Made by a program: the position numbers and the translations under genes
The notes under the pieces: model-generated
Database searches by the model: none
Told to the model about the DNA's origin: nothing
Seen by the model: the letters and a program-made list of their open reading frames with translations, nothing else
Shown here: piece by piece, positions 1-8,634 of the stretch
How positions within the stretch are numbered: position 1 is the first letter of the stretch
How the letters are laid out: every line of letters begins with the position of its first letter
Source of the DNA: Phytohabitans flavus
Lineage (GTDB): Bacteria > Actinomycetota > Actinomycetes > Mycobacteriales > Micromonosporaceae
Length of the DNA: 64,000 bases
Assembly: GCF_011764545.1 (NCBI RefSeq)
Contig: NZ_AP022870.1
Span: 2,650,001-2,714,000 of the forward strand
Direction of reading: 5' to 3'

Positions 1-150
1 GGACGCGGTCGGCGTGCGGTTATCGGACACGTGCTTCCTGACGGGAAACCGCAGGTTTCACGCCCAGCGTGAGCAACGTCAGTTTGTCTGGACTCTGGGG
101 AAGCGGCCAGCACACCCACCCACCCAGCCGTGCCGCTCGTCCGGAGCTGG

Positions 151-1350
151 TTAGACGACGAGCATCGCGGGGTGGGGGTGGCGGAGGTAGTCGTGGTGGG
201 AGATGTCCCAGCCGTACGCGCCGGCGTTGGCGAAGACGAGTACGTCGCCGACGCGTAGGCGGTCGACGTGTTGGGCGCGGGTCAGTACGTCGCGGGGGGT
301 GCACAGCTCGCCCACGGCGTCGACCTCGGTGTCGCGGATCTCTGGTCGCGGGAAGTCGTACCGCCACTCGTCGCGGGGCAGCACCGTGAACGGGTGGCTG
401 TACCCCCACGCGGCCGGCAGCCGGAAGTGGTGGGTGCCGCCGCGCAGGACGGCGAACCAGCGGCCGTGGGTGTGTTTGAGGTCGAGGACCTCGGCGGCGT
501 ACCAGCCGGCGTCCGCGGCCAGGAAGCGGCCGGGCTCGAAGGCGAGGCGGACGCCGGGGGGCGGTGCCTGGGCGCGGAGGCGTTCCAGGTCGAAGGGTGG
601 GCCGCCGGTGTAGTCGATGCCCAGGCCGCCGCCGACGTTCACATAGGACAGCGGTATGCCGAGTCGTGCGGCCGTGTCGACGGACCAGCGGACCGCCTCG
701 TCGACGAACGTCGTGTGGGCTTCGGCGTCGAGGTTGTTGGAGACGGCGTGCAGGTGGAAGCCGACTACCCGCAGGTGGGGCAGGGCCGCGGCGAGCGCGG
801 CGGCCGCGGGCAGTTGGGCTTCCTCGATGCCGAACGGTGTGGGCGTGCCCGTCATGCGGTGCGTCCCGCCGAGCGTGCCGCCGGCGCGGTTGACCCGCAG
901 CGCGATCTCCAGCGGGCCGGAATGCGGCCCAGAAGGCGGACCGGAATGCGGGCCTGAGTGCGGACCCAAAGGCGGGCCCGAAGAAAGAGCGGCGAGGCGG
1001 CGCAGTTCGAGGACGCTCTCCACGTGGATCAGGGCGCCGGCGGCGACCGCCGCGCGGAGTTCGTCGTCGGTCTTGGCCGGGCCGCCGAACGCGACGAGGC
1101 GAGCGCCGCACTCCACCGCGAGCGACAGCTCGCCGCCGGACGCCACCTCCAAGCCGTCGCATACGTCCGCGAGCGCCTGGACCACCGAGGGGTGGCCGTT
1201 GGCCTTGACCGCGTACAGCAGGGTGGCGCCGGCCGGCAGTGCCGCGCGCAGGGTGGCGGCGGTGGCGCGCAGGACGGCGGTGTCGTAGACGTACGCGCAG
1301 GCGGGCGACGGGAGGCCGGCCAGGGCGGCGCGGACGGGCTCAGGGAGCAT
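151..1350 (-). CDS. Type III PLP-dependent decarboxylase (siderophore cluster)
   Basis: About 399 aa. Fold type III decarboxylase of the diaminopimelate/ornithine decarboxylase group, probably making the amine or decarboxylated building block for an NIS siderophore, as SbnH or PvsE do. The PLP lysine lies in LLYAVKANG near the N-terminus. The phosphate-binding glycine loop is VNVGGGLGIDY, EPGRFL follows, and the C-terminal catalytic cysteine is in GELCTPRD, before FANAGAYGWD. The ATG at 1350 is chosen because residues added by a start at 1392 only translate a tandem repeat. It overlaps the upstream synthetase by 11 bp, so the genes are co-transcribed. A tetrapeptide repeat (GPHS/GPPS) interrupts the protein around residues 129-146. 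The substrate is not determined by the sequence. Confidence 0.9.
   Translation of the reverse strand: MLPEPVRAALAGLPSPACAYVYDTAVLRATAATLRAALPAGATLLYAVKANGHPSVVQALADVCDGLEVASGGELSLAVECGARLVAFGGPAKTDDELRAAVAAGALIHVESVLELRRLAALSSGPPLGPHSGPHSGPPSGPHSGPLEIALRVNRAGGTLGGTHRMTGTPTPFGIEEAQLPAAAALAAALPHLRVVGFHLHAVSNNLDAEAHTTFVDEAVRWSVDTAARLGIPLSYVNVGGGLGIDYTGGPPFDLERLRAQAPPPGVRLAFEPGRFLAADAGWYAAEVLDLKHTHGRWFAVLRGGTHHFRLPAAWGYSHPFTVLPRDEWRYDFPRPEIRDTEVDAVGELCTPRDVLTRAQHVDRLRVGDVLVFANAGAYGWDISHHDYLRHPHPAMLVV
914..985. repeat. Six 12-bp tandem units inside the decarboxylase gene
   Basis: Six consecutive 12-bp units (first unit GGGCCGGAATGC) each begin GG(G/A/C)CC and encode GPxx tetrapeptides (GPHS, GPPS, GPLG) on the minus strand. 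The length is a multiple of three, so the frame is kept. They probably form a proline/glycine-rich surface loop in an otherwise ordinary PLP-barrel enzyme. Confidence 0.85.
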
Positions 1351-2977
1351 GGAGCGGGTTCCGGACTGTGTGCAGCGGGTTCTGGACGGCATGTAGCGGG
1401 TTCTGGACGGGGAGGTACACGTCGCCGCCGCCGGTCAGCCGCATCCGGACGAGTGCCTTGTGCGGTACCCGCGGGGCGGTGAACGCGGCGTGGTCGGCGT
1501 CCGCGGCGCGGGCGGTGGTGGGGTCGGCGCGGAGCGGGTCGTACGCCTCGTCGACCACCTCGCGTACCGCCCGCCAGGCGGTCGCCTCGTCCAGCCCGTG
1601 GGAGCCGAGCGCGATGACCAGCTCGCCGAGGTGGGCCTGGAAGGCGGTGTAGCCGAGCTTGGCGCGCATCGTGTACAGGTCGTCGGTGCCGATCACCGAA
1701 CCGGGCCAGAGCGCGGGCTCGATGCCGGCTGCGGCGAGGCGGGGGCGGTGCAGCCGCATGCCGGCCAGGTCGCGGAGCACGAGCCGGTGCGGGGTACCGG
1801 CGATGAACGTGGGCAGGCAGTTTTGCAGGTGGGCTTCGAGCGCGATGCCGTACCGGGTGGCGAGGCGCAGCAGCGGCGGCAGTACCAGGCGGGCGTAGTC
1901 GGTGAGGAAGTCGAGTGGGCTGCCACCGTACTCGCGGAGCAGGTCGCCGACCACGAGCGGGAGCGCGCCGCCGGGGATGACGCGTTCGCCGGGTGTGAGG
2001 TGGCCGGCGAGGCCGTCGCGGAGGATGGCGGAGGCGTCGCGGCTGCCGCCGAGGGCGGCGCCGGCGGTCTCGGCGAGCAGCACGACGCGTTCCTCGCCGG
2101 CGAGCAGGCGGGTGAGCAGCGCCGACAGGACAGGACCGTTGCGGGTACTGGCCACGGAGATGCTGCGGCGGGTGGAGGTGACCTGGATGTCGAGGGAGAG
2201 CTTGAGGTAGTCGCCGCCCGGCAGCAGCAGCGTGCGGAGCGCGGCGGTGGGTACGGCCGGGAGCGTGCCGTCGAGGATCCGCAGGGTGCCGTCGCGGAGC
2301 AGGTCGGGGTAGCGGCGGGCGAGGACCGCGTCGCGTTGCCAGGCGTGTACGGGCTGCACGACGTAGCCAGGCGGTGCCGGCGGCGCGCCGTCCAGGAAGC
2401 CCAGGTCGTCGCCGACGTGGGCGTCGCGGCGTACGGCGACGAAGCCGATCCGGGTGGCGCCGGCCTCCAGGTCGTGGGCGAGCACGTCGTCGACGTCCCA
2501 GCCGATCCGGGTACGGCCGCAGGGGTGCAGGTTGTGGCCGTCGATGGCGAGCCGTTCCAGCGCGACGGCCGCGGCGTCGGGGCCGTCGCCGGGTGCGGGG
2601 GCGGTGTCGCGCCGGGCGTACGCGATCGCGAGGTTGGTGACCGCGTTGGCGAGCTCGGCCGCGAGTGTCCACCCTCGACCGTCCACGATGGAGTGCGGCA
2701 GGAGTGCGATCGGGTCGTCCGCCGGTACCGTGTCGAAGTCGACCCGGTCGAACGCGTGCGGGTGACCCGTTCCCCCGTACCGGCTGCGGGTGTCGGCGAT
2801 GTCCTCGCGCCACAGCGCCCCCAGGAGCCGGCGCCCGACGGCGGCCGCGGCCGTTGGCAGTGCGTCCCGGAACGGGGCGCGCAGGTGGGGCGCGAGCACC
2901 GCGAGGTGGGTTTCGGCGTGCGCGGCCGCGTCGCGGACGGTCCCGGGCGAGTAAGCGCAGACGCTCAGATCGGTCAC
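1340..2977 (-). CDS. IucA/IucC family NIS siderophore synthetase (distal)
   Basis: About 545 aa. ATP-dependent synthetase that condenses a carboxylate such as citrate with an amine or alcohol during NRPS-independent siderophore assembly, in the cytoplasm. Visible family blocks are GHNLHPCGRTRIG (substrate/ATP-binding HPxxxxR), QVTSTRRSISVAS, and EAHLQNCLP (the HxQN catalytic-site block). The GTG at 2977 starts only 4 nt after the stop of the upstream synthetase, so the two form an operon. The start fixes the first residues as VTDLSVCAYSPG. The C-terminus ends in three heptapeptide copies, (V)QNPLHA/T, not typical of the family and encoded by a 21-bp tandem repeat. Confidence 0.92.
   Translation of the reverse strand: MTDLSVCAYSPGTVRDAAAHAETHLAVLAPHLRAPFRDALPTAAAAVGRRLLGALWREDIADTRSRYGGTGHPHAFDRVDFDTVPADDPIALLPHSIVDGRGWTLAAELANAVTNLAIAYARRDTAPAPGDGPDAAAVALERLAIDGHNLHPCGRTRIGWDVDDVLAHDLEAGATRIGFVAVRRDAHVGDDLGFLDGAPPAPPGYVVQPVHAWQRDAVLARRYPDLLRDGTLRILDGTLPAVPTAALRTLLLPGGDYLKLSLDIQVTSTRRSISVASTRNGPVLSALLTRLLAGEERVVLLAETAGAALGGSRDASAILRDGLAGHLTPGERVIPGGALPLVVGDLLREYGGSPLDFLTDYARLVLPPLLRLATRYGIALEAHLQNCLPTFIAGTPHRLVLRDLAGMRLHRPRLAAAGIEPALWPGSVIGTDDLYTMRAKLGYTAFQAHLGELVIALGSHGLDEATAWRAVREVVDEAYDPLRADPTTARAADADHAAFTAPRVPHKALVRMRLTGGGDVYLPVQNPLHAVQNPLHTVRNPLHAP
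1349..1411. repeat. Three 21-bp tandem repeats at the synthetase/decarboxylase junction
   Basis: Three 21-bp units sharing AGCGGGTTCTGGACGG start at 1349, 1370 and 1391. On the minus strand they encode the terminal VQNPLHA heptads of the synthetase. The ATG triplets at 1350 and 1392, alternative starts for the decarboxylase, both lie at unit boundaries, so duplication here changes both the tail of one protein and the start options of the next. Confidence 0.85.
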
Positions 2978-2981
2978 CCTT

Positions 2982-4454
2982 TTAACCTGCCATCGGATTG
3001 GGGAGCGAGGCCCACACATCGGTGAGCGGGTCGGACGCCAGTCGCATCGCCGTCGTGGCCTTGACCGGCAGCGGGCCGTCGCGTAGCTCGGGGCGGGCGG
3101 CGCGGGACCACAGTAGCGCCGGCATGATCCCGTAGGCGCGGGAGAACGCGGCCACCTGCTCGGCGAGGGTGCCGCTGACTGCGGCGGCGAGGAGCTTGGC
3201 GCGCAACGCCTCCGGGTCGTCGGTGGCGACGTCGCCGTACAGGGGTGGCGGCTCGACTCCGTGCCGGCGCAGCATGGCCGGGCTGACCCGGACGCCGCCG
3301 AAGTCCCGGTACAGCAGGCGGGTCGGGCGGCCGTCGCGCAGCACGACGAGCGTGTTCTGGCCGTGGGCTTCGAGGGCGATGCCGCGGTGCAGCAGATGCA
3401 GCAGCGGGGTGAGCAGCACGCCGGCGAGCGCGGTGAAGAAGCCGATCGGGTCGGGCAGCCGGTGGCCGGCGCGGACCGCGGCGGCGAGCGAGGCGAGCGG
3501 GACGGCGACCTCACCGGCGTCCAGGCGGGGCAGGCGGCGGCGCAGGTAGGCGAGGCTGCGGGACGGCTCGCCGTCGACGAGCACGGCGCCGCCGCGGTCC
3601 TCGGCCATCACCTCGAGCCCAGGTGGGGCGAGGGCGGCGAGCAGCGCGCCCACCGCCGGTCCGTTGTGGATCGCGGCGGGCGAGACGGTACGCACGGCGG
3701 AGGTCATCTGCACGTCGACCGCGGTCTTGACGTGGTGGGTACCGCCCGCGGGCGCCATCGTGCGCAGGGACATCAGGGGCCGCGCCGGCACGCGTCCCAC
3801 GGGCGTGAGCCAGCGGTACGTGTCCAGCACGTGCTCGCGCTGCCACGGGTGGACCAGGAGCAGGGGCGGACCGTCGCCGTACCACCGGGCGGGCGGGACC
3901 CGGACCACGTGCAGGCGCACGATCGGGCGGTGCTCGGGGGCGTACCGGAGCACGTCAAGTGTGGACATGCCGAGGCGGGTGCGGCAGCAGGGGTGCAGGG
4001 GGTGTCCGTCCACGACGGACTGTTCCAGCTCCGGGAGGGTGCCGGTGAGGGTCGGCTGGCGGTCCGGTGCGGCGGCGCGGGCGAGGGCGAGGTTGGCCGC
4101 GCTGTTGTCGACCTCGACGGCGAACCCCTCGTGGCCGAGGGCGCGGGCGAGGGCGGCCGGGTCGGTGTACGGGACGGTGTCGAGGTGGATGGTGAGCCCA
4201 TCGGCCGCCACCGCGTACGGCTCGGCCGCGTCCGCGGGCCCGGTCAGCTGGCCGGCGCTGGTGTGCACGGTGAGGTGGTTGCCGGCCTGCGAGCGGCGCA
4301 GGAGGCCGGGGACGGGCTCGCGGGCGTACGCGCCCCAGAGCCGGGCGAGCACCGCACTCCGCGCGCCGGGCAGCGCCTTCTCGAACGGCGTGACGAGGTC
4401 CGGCCGGTCGCGGTCGAGCGCGGACAGGGTCGCGGCCGGGTCGGGTGCGTGCAC
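2982..4454 (-). CDS. IucA/IucC family NIS siderophore synthetase (proximal)
   Basis: About 490 aa with a GTG start at 4454. First gene of the leftward siderophore operon. Family blocks are GHPLHPCCRTRLGMS around residue 155, TSAVRTVSPAAIHNG around residue 255, EAHGQNTLVV around residue 370, and LLYRDFGGVRVSP around residue 386 (ferric reductase/FhuF-like tail region). It is a diverged paralogue of the next gene. Two NIS synthetases suggest two successive condensations on a citrate- or dicarboxylate-type core. No IdeR/DtxR iron box could be recognised in the 209-bp region shared with the divergent Hsp70-like gene, so iron control is only expected from the family. Confidence 0.93.
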   Translation of the reverse strand: MHAPDPAATLSALDRDRPDLVTPFEKALPGARSAVLARLWGAYAREPVPGLLRRSQAGNHLTVHTSAGQLTGPADAAEPYAVAADGLTIHLDTVPYTDPAALARALGHEGFAVEVDNSAANLALARAAAPDRQPTLTGTLPELEQSVVDGHPLHPCCRTRLGMSTLDVLRYAPEHRPIVRLHVVRVPPARWYGDGPPLLLVHPWQREHVLDTYRWLTPVGRVPARPLMSLRTMAPAGGTHHVKTAVDVQMTSAVRTVSPAAIHNGPAVGALLAALAPPGLEVMAEDRGGAVLVDGEPSRSLAYLRRRLPRLDAGEVAVPLASLAAAVRAGHRLPDPIGFFTALAGVLLTPLLHLLHRGIALEAHGQNTLVVLRDGRPTRLLYRDFGGVRVSPAMLRRHGVEPPPLYGDVATDDPEALRAKLLAAAVSGTLAEQVAAFSRAYGIMPALLWSRAARPELRDGPLPVKATTAMRLASDPLTDVWASLPNPMAG

Positions 4455-4663
4455 ACCCCAATTCTTCGTGATCTCCGGGCAAGCCGGGCGCCGGGACCCT
4501 CCAAACTAGCTTCCTAGGATGCCCTACGGGTTGTGCCTGGGGTCACGGTCGGCGAACAGCCTGATCACCGGCACCCGGAGCGGCGCGGGTAACATCCGGC
4601 GGCGGCGCGCTCGCGGGGCAGACGGCGTGCCAATCCACGGCGCGACAGGGGAGGGGCGTCGGC

Positions 4664-7477
4664 GTGGACGGATCGGTACGCCTCGCGGTGGACCTGGGGA
4701 CGACGCACACCGTGGCGGTGGTACGCCGCGGCGGTCAGGAGCCGAGGGCTCTGCTGTTCGACGGTACGCCGCTGCTGTCGTCGGGTGTGTTCGTCGACGC
4801 CACGGGCGGGCTGCACACCGGGCGGGACGGTACCCGGCTGGGCGGTTCGTCGCCGGAGCGGTTCGAGCCGCACCCCAAGCGCCGGGTCGACGAGGGCACG
4901 GTGCTGCTCGGCGAGTACGAGGTGCCGGTGGAGCAGCTGCTCGCGGCGAGCCTGCGGCGGGTGGCGGACGAGGCCCGTACGGCCGGGGTGTCGGCGGACG
5001 GCGCGACGGTGCTCACCTGCCCGGCGGACTGGGGCCAGCCGCGGCGCAACGTGCTCCGCGCGGCGGCGTGGCGGGCCGGGCTGGGCCAGGTGACGCTGCT
5101 GGACGAGCCGATCGCGGCGGCCACGTACTGCGTGCAGGTGCTCGGCCAGCAGGTGCCGCCGGGCGGCTGCCTGGGTGTGTTCGACTTCGGCGGGGGCACC
5201 TTCGACGTGGCGGTGGTGCGGCGGGAGCCGGCCGGGCTGCGGGTGCTGGCCACCGGGGGCCTGGACGACCTGGGTGGGCTGGACGTGGACAGCGCGCTCG
5301 TCGCGCACCTCGGGCAGCTTGTCGCGGTCCGCGATCCGGAGCTGTGGCGGCGCCTGGAGCAGCCGGCGGACGTGGAGCAGCGGCGGGAGCGGCAGGCGTT
5401 CTGGACGGAGGTGCGGGCGGCCAAGGAGATGCTGTCCCGCTCGTCGACGGCGCCGGTACATGTGCCGGGCCGGATGGAGCCGATGCACCTGACCCGGGAC
5501 GAGCTGGATCGGGTGGGTGGCCCGCTGGTCGCGCGGGCGGTGGACGAGACGCGGCGGGTGTTGCAGCGCGCGGGTGTGGAGCCGGGGCAGTTGGCGGGGC
5601 TGTTGCTGGTGGGTGGTTCGAGCCGGATGCCGCTTGTCGCGAGCCGGCTGCACGCGCGGCTGGGTGTGGCGCCGTCGGTGCCGGAGCAGCCGGAGCTGCC
5701 GGTGGCGTACGGGGCGCTGGTGCACGCGATGGCGGCCGCTCCGGCCACAGCGCCGGGTACCGGGACTGTGGGTGGTCCGGCGTACCCGGTGTCGGGCCCG
5801 TTCGGTTCGCCGGCGGGGCCGTATCCGGTCTCGTCCGCGTTCGCGGCGGGTGTGGTGTCGGCGCCGATTCCGGCGTCGCCGGCGCCCGGGTTTGCGCCGC
5901 CTCCGCAGGGTGCGGGCCCGGCGATCCCGCCGCCGCGCCCGCCGATGGGTCCGCAGGGTCCGTTTGGACCGGGCGCGCCCGGTCCGCTGGCGACGCCTGC
6001 GCCGCGCAAGCGGCGGCCGGTGCGCCGGGCGGTGTTCGCGGGTGTGGTGTTCGTGCTGGTGGGCGCGCTTGTCGCGGGTGTGGTGCAGGGGAGTAGGTGG
6101 CTGGGCCGCACGATCGACGATGCGGGCGCCGGGCTGGGCAGCGGCCCGTTCCAGTTCGGGCAGCCGGGCGGCCAGACGGTCGGCGGCGCGGGGGAGTTGG
6201 CGGTCGCGGAGGACCAGCCGCTGTCGCAGCCGGACGCGAGCGTGGCCGCGGTGACGGTGGCTGGGCAGAACGTCGTCGTGGCGGCGGTCGGCAGTGGGTT
6301 CACCGAGGTGAAGGCGCTGCCGGGCGCCGGGGGAGGGGCGCCGGCGATCTGGACGGCGAAGGTGCCGATCGAGCCGGCGGGCCTGCGTCTGACCACGGTC
6401 GGTGACCTGATCGTGGTGGACGGGGACCGCTCGGCGACCGACGACGGCGCCAACGTGCGGGCGGTGCTGTCGGCCAGCAACGGGACGGTGCTCTGGCGTA
6501 ACAAGTGGGAGAGCCGAACCGACGTCGCGTACCTGGGCACGGACGTGGTGGTGGATATCAACGACTCGTTCGACGGGCATCAGCTGCTGCGGGTGGACCT
6601 GCGTACCGGGAAGCAGAAGTGGAAGCGGGATCCCGGCACCGACGAGACGCTGACGATCGACGAGCATCGGATCGAGCCGGTACGGCAGTGGGTGGGCGTC
6701 CCGGGTGGTGTGCTGCCGGCGCTCAACGGGGTGCTGAACGACGCGCTGACCGCGGGTGAGGCCACGGTGGTGGAGCTGGACGCGGAAGAGGCCAGGGGAG
6801 TGGTGGTGGACGCCACGACCGGTCGGCAGAAGTCGGCCGGCGCGCTGCCGCTGGAGAACTCGTTCTGGACGGTGTTCGGCGGCCAGGTGATCGGTGTGCA
6901 GAACGACGAGGTGGGCAAGGGCCGGGAGGTCCTGGCGGGGTACAAGCTGGCGGGTTTCGGCAAGGCGTGGACGTTCGGGCTGCCGGCGGGGCAGACGATC
7001 GAGCGGGTGAAGCCGTGCGGGGAGTTCCTTGTGTGCGCGGCGGTCGACGCGGACGACCAGAGCCGCGTGGTCGCGGTGGACGTGCGCACCGGCGAGGAGG
7101 CGTGGAAGGCGCCGATGGACTGGAGTGACGACGCCGGCTGGTACGTGACGCCGGCGGGGCTGGTGCTCGGCGACGCGACGTTCGGCCCGGTCGGTGACGG
7201 GCGGGTGTTGGGGCCGGACGGTGCGGAGCTGGGCAGGCTGCCGAACGGCGCCTCGGTCGAGGCTGTCCAGGGTGGACGGTTCGTGGTGCGGACGGCGGGT
7301 GTGAACGGCACGACCCTGGCGTGGCGGGTGTACGTGGCGGAGGCCGGCGGCAAGGCGACGAAGGCGGTGGACGTGGGTGCGGAACAGCCGGTGCAGGTGG
7401 CGTTGGCCGGTGATCTGGTGGGTGTGGTGACGAAGTCCGGCCGGGTGATGGTGCTACGGGTCGTGAGCGTCGCGTAG
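4664..7477 (+). CDS. Hsp70-like ATPase fused through a membrane segment to a PQQ-type beta-propeller
   Basis: 937 aa, GTG start with GGGGAGGGG 7 nt upstream. Residues 1-360 form an actin-fold Hsp70 ATPase domain: phosphate-1 VDLGTTHTV, phosphate-2 FDFGGGTFDVAVV, adenosine motif LVGGSSRMP. No Hsp70 peptide-binding domain follows. Instead there is a Pro/Gly/Ala linker (about 365-445), a basic stretch RKRRPVRR, one membrane helix (about 452-472), and a long C-terminal region whose repeated GxxLWRNKW, GKQKWKRD and GEEAWKAP motifs are typical of PQQ-like propeller blades. The inferred topology is a cytoplasmic ATPase with an extracytoplasmic sensor or scaffold. A shorter paralogue without the propeller lies at 21.1-22.6 kb. 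The function is unknown. Confidence 0.85.
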   Translation: MDGSVRLAVDLGTTHTVAVVRRGGQEPRALLFDGTPLLSSGVFVDATGGLHTGRDGTRLGGSSPERFEPHPKRRVDEGTVLLGEYEVPVEQLLAASLRRVADEARTAGVSADGATVLTCPADWGQPRRNVLRAAAWRAGLGQVTLLDEPIAAATYCVQVLGQQVPPGGCLGVFDFGGGTFDVAVVRREPAGLRVLATGGLDDLGGLDVDSALVAHLGQLVAVRDPELWRRLEQPADVEQRRERQAFWTEVRAAKEMLSRSSTAPVHVPGRMEPMHLTRDELDRVGGPLVARAVDETRRVLQRAGVEPGQLAGLLLVGGSSRMPLVASRLHARLGVAPSVPEQPELPVAYGALVHAMAAAPATAPGTGTVGGPAYPVSGPFGSPAGPYPVSSAFAAGVVSAPIPASPAPGFAPPPQGAGPAIPPPRPPMGPQGPFGPGAPGPLATPAPRKRRPVRRAVFAGVVFVLVGALVAGVVQGSRWLGRTIDDAGAGLGSGPFQFGQPGGQTVGGAGELAVAEDQPLSQPDASVAAVTVAGQNVVVAAVGSGFTEVKALPGAGGGAPAIWTAKVPIEPAGLRLTTVGDLIVVDGDRSATDDGANVRAVLSASNGTVLWRNKWESRTDVAYLGTDVVVDINDSFDGHQLLRVDLRTGKQKWKRDPGTDETLTIDEHRIEPVRQWVGVPGGVLPALNGVLNDALTAGEATVVELDAEEARGVVVDATTGRQKSAGALPLENSFWTVFGGQVIGVQNDEVGKGREVLAGYKLAGFGKAWTFGLPAGQTIERVKPCGEFLVCAAVDADDQSRVVAVDVRTGEEAWKAPMDWSDDAGWYVTPAGLVLGDATFGPVGDGRVLGPDGAELGRLPNGASVEAVQGGRFVVRTAGVNGTTLAWRVYVAEAGGKATKAVDVGAEQPVQVALAGDLVGVVTKSGRVMVLRVVSVA

Positions 7478-7695
7478 CGGCGGATGACCGTTCCGTGTGG
7501 CTTGTGGTGATTGGTCCGTGGGTTTTCTTGCCTGTTAGTTGCCTGGGGTCACCGGCGTTTGGATGATGCGAGTACTCTTCCGGAACGTTGCCTGACCCCT
7601 CGGCATTCGTGCCGGCTCTGGGGGCAACGCGGCGACGGGGTCGGCCCGTCGTACGTGCAGCAGAAAGACTGTCCACGGGAGGAAAGGACCCCTTC
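7478..7695. other. Intergenic region without a recognised gene
   Basis: 218 bp between the Hsp70/propeller gene and the PhyH-type oxygenase. It ends in a strong ribosome-binding site (GGGAGGAAAGGACC, 7677-7690) for the GTG at 7696. Reading frames extending upstream of that GTG have no family similarity. No confident promoter or terminator is seen. Confidence 0.6.
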
Positions 7696-8568
7696 GTGAG
7701 CACCCCTGTCTCGGCCCGTCCCCATCCGGGCACCGCAATGACCGACGAGCAGCGCGCCAACTTCGAGCGGGACGGTTTCATCGTCGTGCCCGGCGTGCTC
7801 TCCGAGGACGAGGTCGCCCACTACGCGGCCGCCGTTGACCGGGTCTACGAGGAGCACGCCGCCGCCGGCAAGCTCGCCGCCGACCGGTCGCTGCACAAGC
7901 TCAACGCTGTCGACAGCTGCCACGACCTGGCGCCGCTGCTGGACCACCCGAAGGTGTTCGGCCTGGTGTGGTCGATGCTGGGCTGGAACGTGCACGTGTA
8001 CCACTCGCACCTGGACGTGCACCCGCCGCTGACCGAGCAGAAGCCGTTCCGGTTCGAGTGGCACCAGGACGGCGGCCGGCAAAACCGCGAGATCGAGTCG
8101 GACCCGCGTCCGCGCCTGTCGGTGAAGGTCGCGTACTGGCTGTCGGACGTGTCGCAGACCGGCCGCGGCAACTTCCAGGTCGTGCCGGGCAGCCACGTCA
8201 CCAACTGGATCGACGGGCCGCCGCGCCGTGACATGGAGTGGCCGAACCCGGAGGGCGCGATCGAGGTGACCGCCAACGCTGGTGACGCGGTCTTCTTCGA
8301 CCGGCGCATCTGGCACGCCCGGTCGAACAACTACTCGCAGGTGACCCGCAAGGGCGTCTTCTTCGGGTACACGTACCGGTGGGTGCACACCCGCGAGACG
8401 ATGGCCGTGGATCTGCCGGGGCTGACGCCGGTGCAGCGGCAGCTTGTCGGGCTTCAGGACGGTGACGGTGACCACGCGTGGGGTCACTACCCGAGCGAGG
8501 TCCCGCTGTACGGGCTGCTGAAGGAGAACGATCTGCTCGACCCGAAGCACCCGCCGCTCAAGCCGTAG
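7696..8568 (+). CDS. Phytanoyl-CoA dioxygenase (PhyH) family Fe(II)/2-oxoglutarate oxygenase
   Basis: 290 aa. Non-haem iron oxygenase of the PhyH/ectoine-hydroxylase type that couples substrate hydroxylation to 2-oxoglutarate decarboxylation. The iron-binding HxD is in RFEWHQDGG and the distal histidine in RRIWHARSNN, with the downstream arginine region VTRKGVFFGYTYRW. The GTG at 7696 is preferred because of the near-perfect Shine-Dalgarno 6-8 nt upstream. An internal ATG at 7738 (TDEQRANFERDGF) is the alternative. No ectoine genes are nearby, so the substrate is open. A strong terminator follows at 8589. Confidence 0.9.
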   Translation: MSTPVSARPHPGTAMTDEQRANFERDGFIVVPGVLSEDEVAHYAAAVDRVYEEHAAAGKLAADRSLHKLNAVDSCHDLAPLLDHPKVFGLVWSMLGWNVHVYHSHLDVHPPLTEQKPFRFEWHQDGGRQNREIESDPRPRLSVKVAYWLSDVSQTGRGNFQVVPGSHVTNWIDGPPRRDMEWPNPEGAIEVTANAGDAVFFDRRIWHARSNNYSQVTRKGVFFGYTYRWVHTRETMAVDLPGLTPVQRQLVGLQDGDGDHAWGHYPSEVPLYGLLKENDLLDPKHPPLKP

Positions 8569-8588
8569 CCTTCCGGTTTGTCGCTGTT

Positions 8589-8617
8589 GGCCCGGCCCCC
8601 GAGGGGCCGGGCCTTTT
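8589..8617 (+). terminator. Intrinsic terminator after the PhyH gene
   Basis: Perfect 11-bp GC stem (GGCCCGGCCCC / GGGGCCGGGCC) with a 3-nt loop followed by TTTT, starting about 20 nt past the stop codon. Confidence 0.9.
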
Positions 8618-8634
8618 GCGTAGGCTGGGCTGCC

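Noticed and set aside
1..150. Gene at the left edge of the window
   Set aside because: No reading frame in the first 150 bases shows family features. The siderophore operon may continue to the left, but nothing can be supported here.
20..1162. Long arginine-rich reading frames overlapping the decarboxylase, and similar ones across the window
   Set aside because: They are out-of-frame shadows produced by high GC at third positions. They show Arg/Pro/Gly bias, no family motifs and no ribosome-binding site.
2978..3514. N-terminal extension of the distal siderophore synthetase back to 3514
   Set aside because: The extra 179 residues are a frame-shadow of the upstream synthetase. The GTG at 2977 fits operon spacing and the family N-terminus.
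4455..4663. IdeR/DtxR iron box upstream of the siderophore operon
   Set aside because: Looked for a TTAGGTTAG-type palindrome. Only a short TCCTAGGA palindrome is present, which does not fit.
7588..7695. 36-residue N-terminal extension of the PhyH-type oxygenase
   Set aside because: It has no family similarity, and the near-perfect Shine-Dalgarno points to the GTG at 7696.
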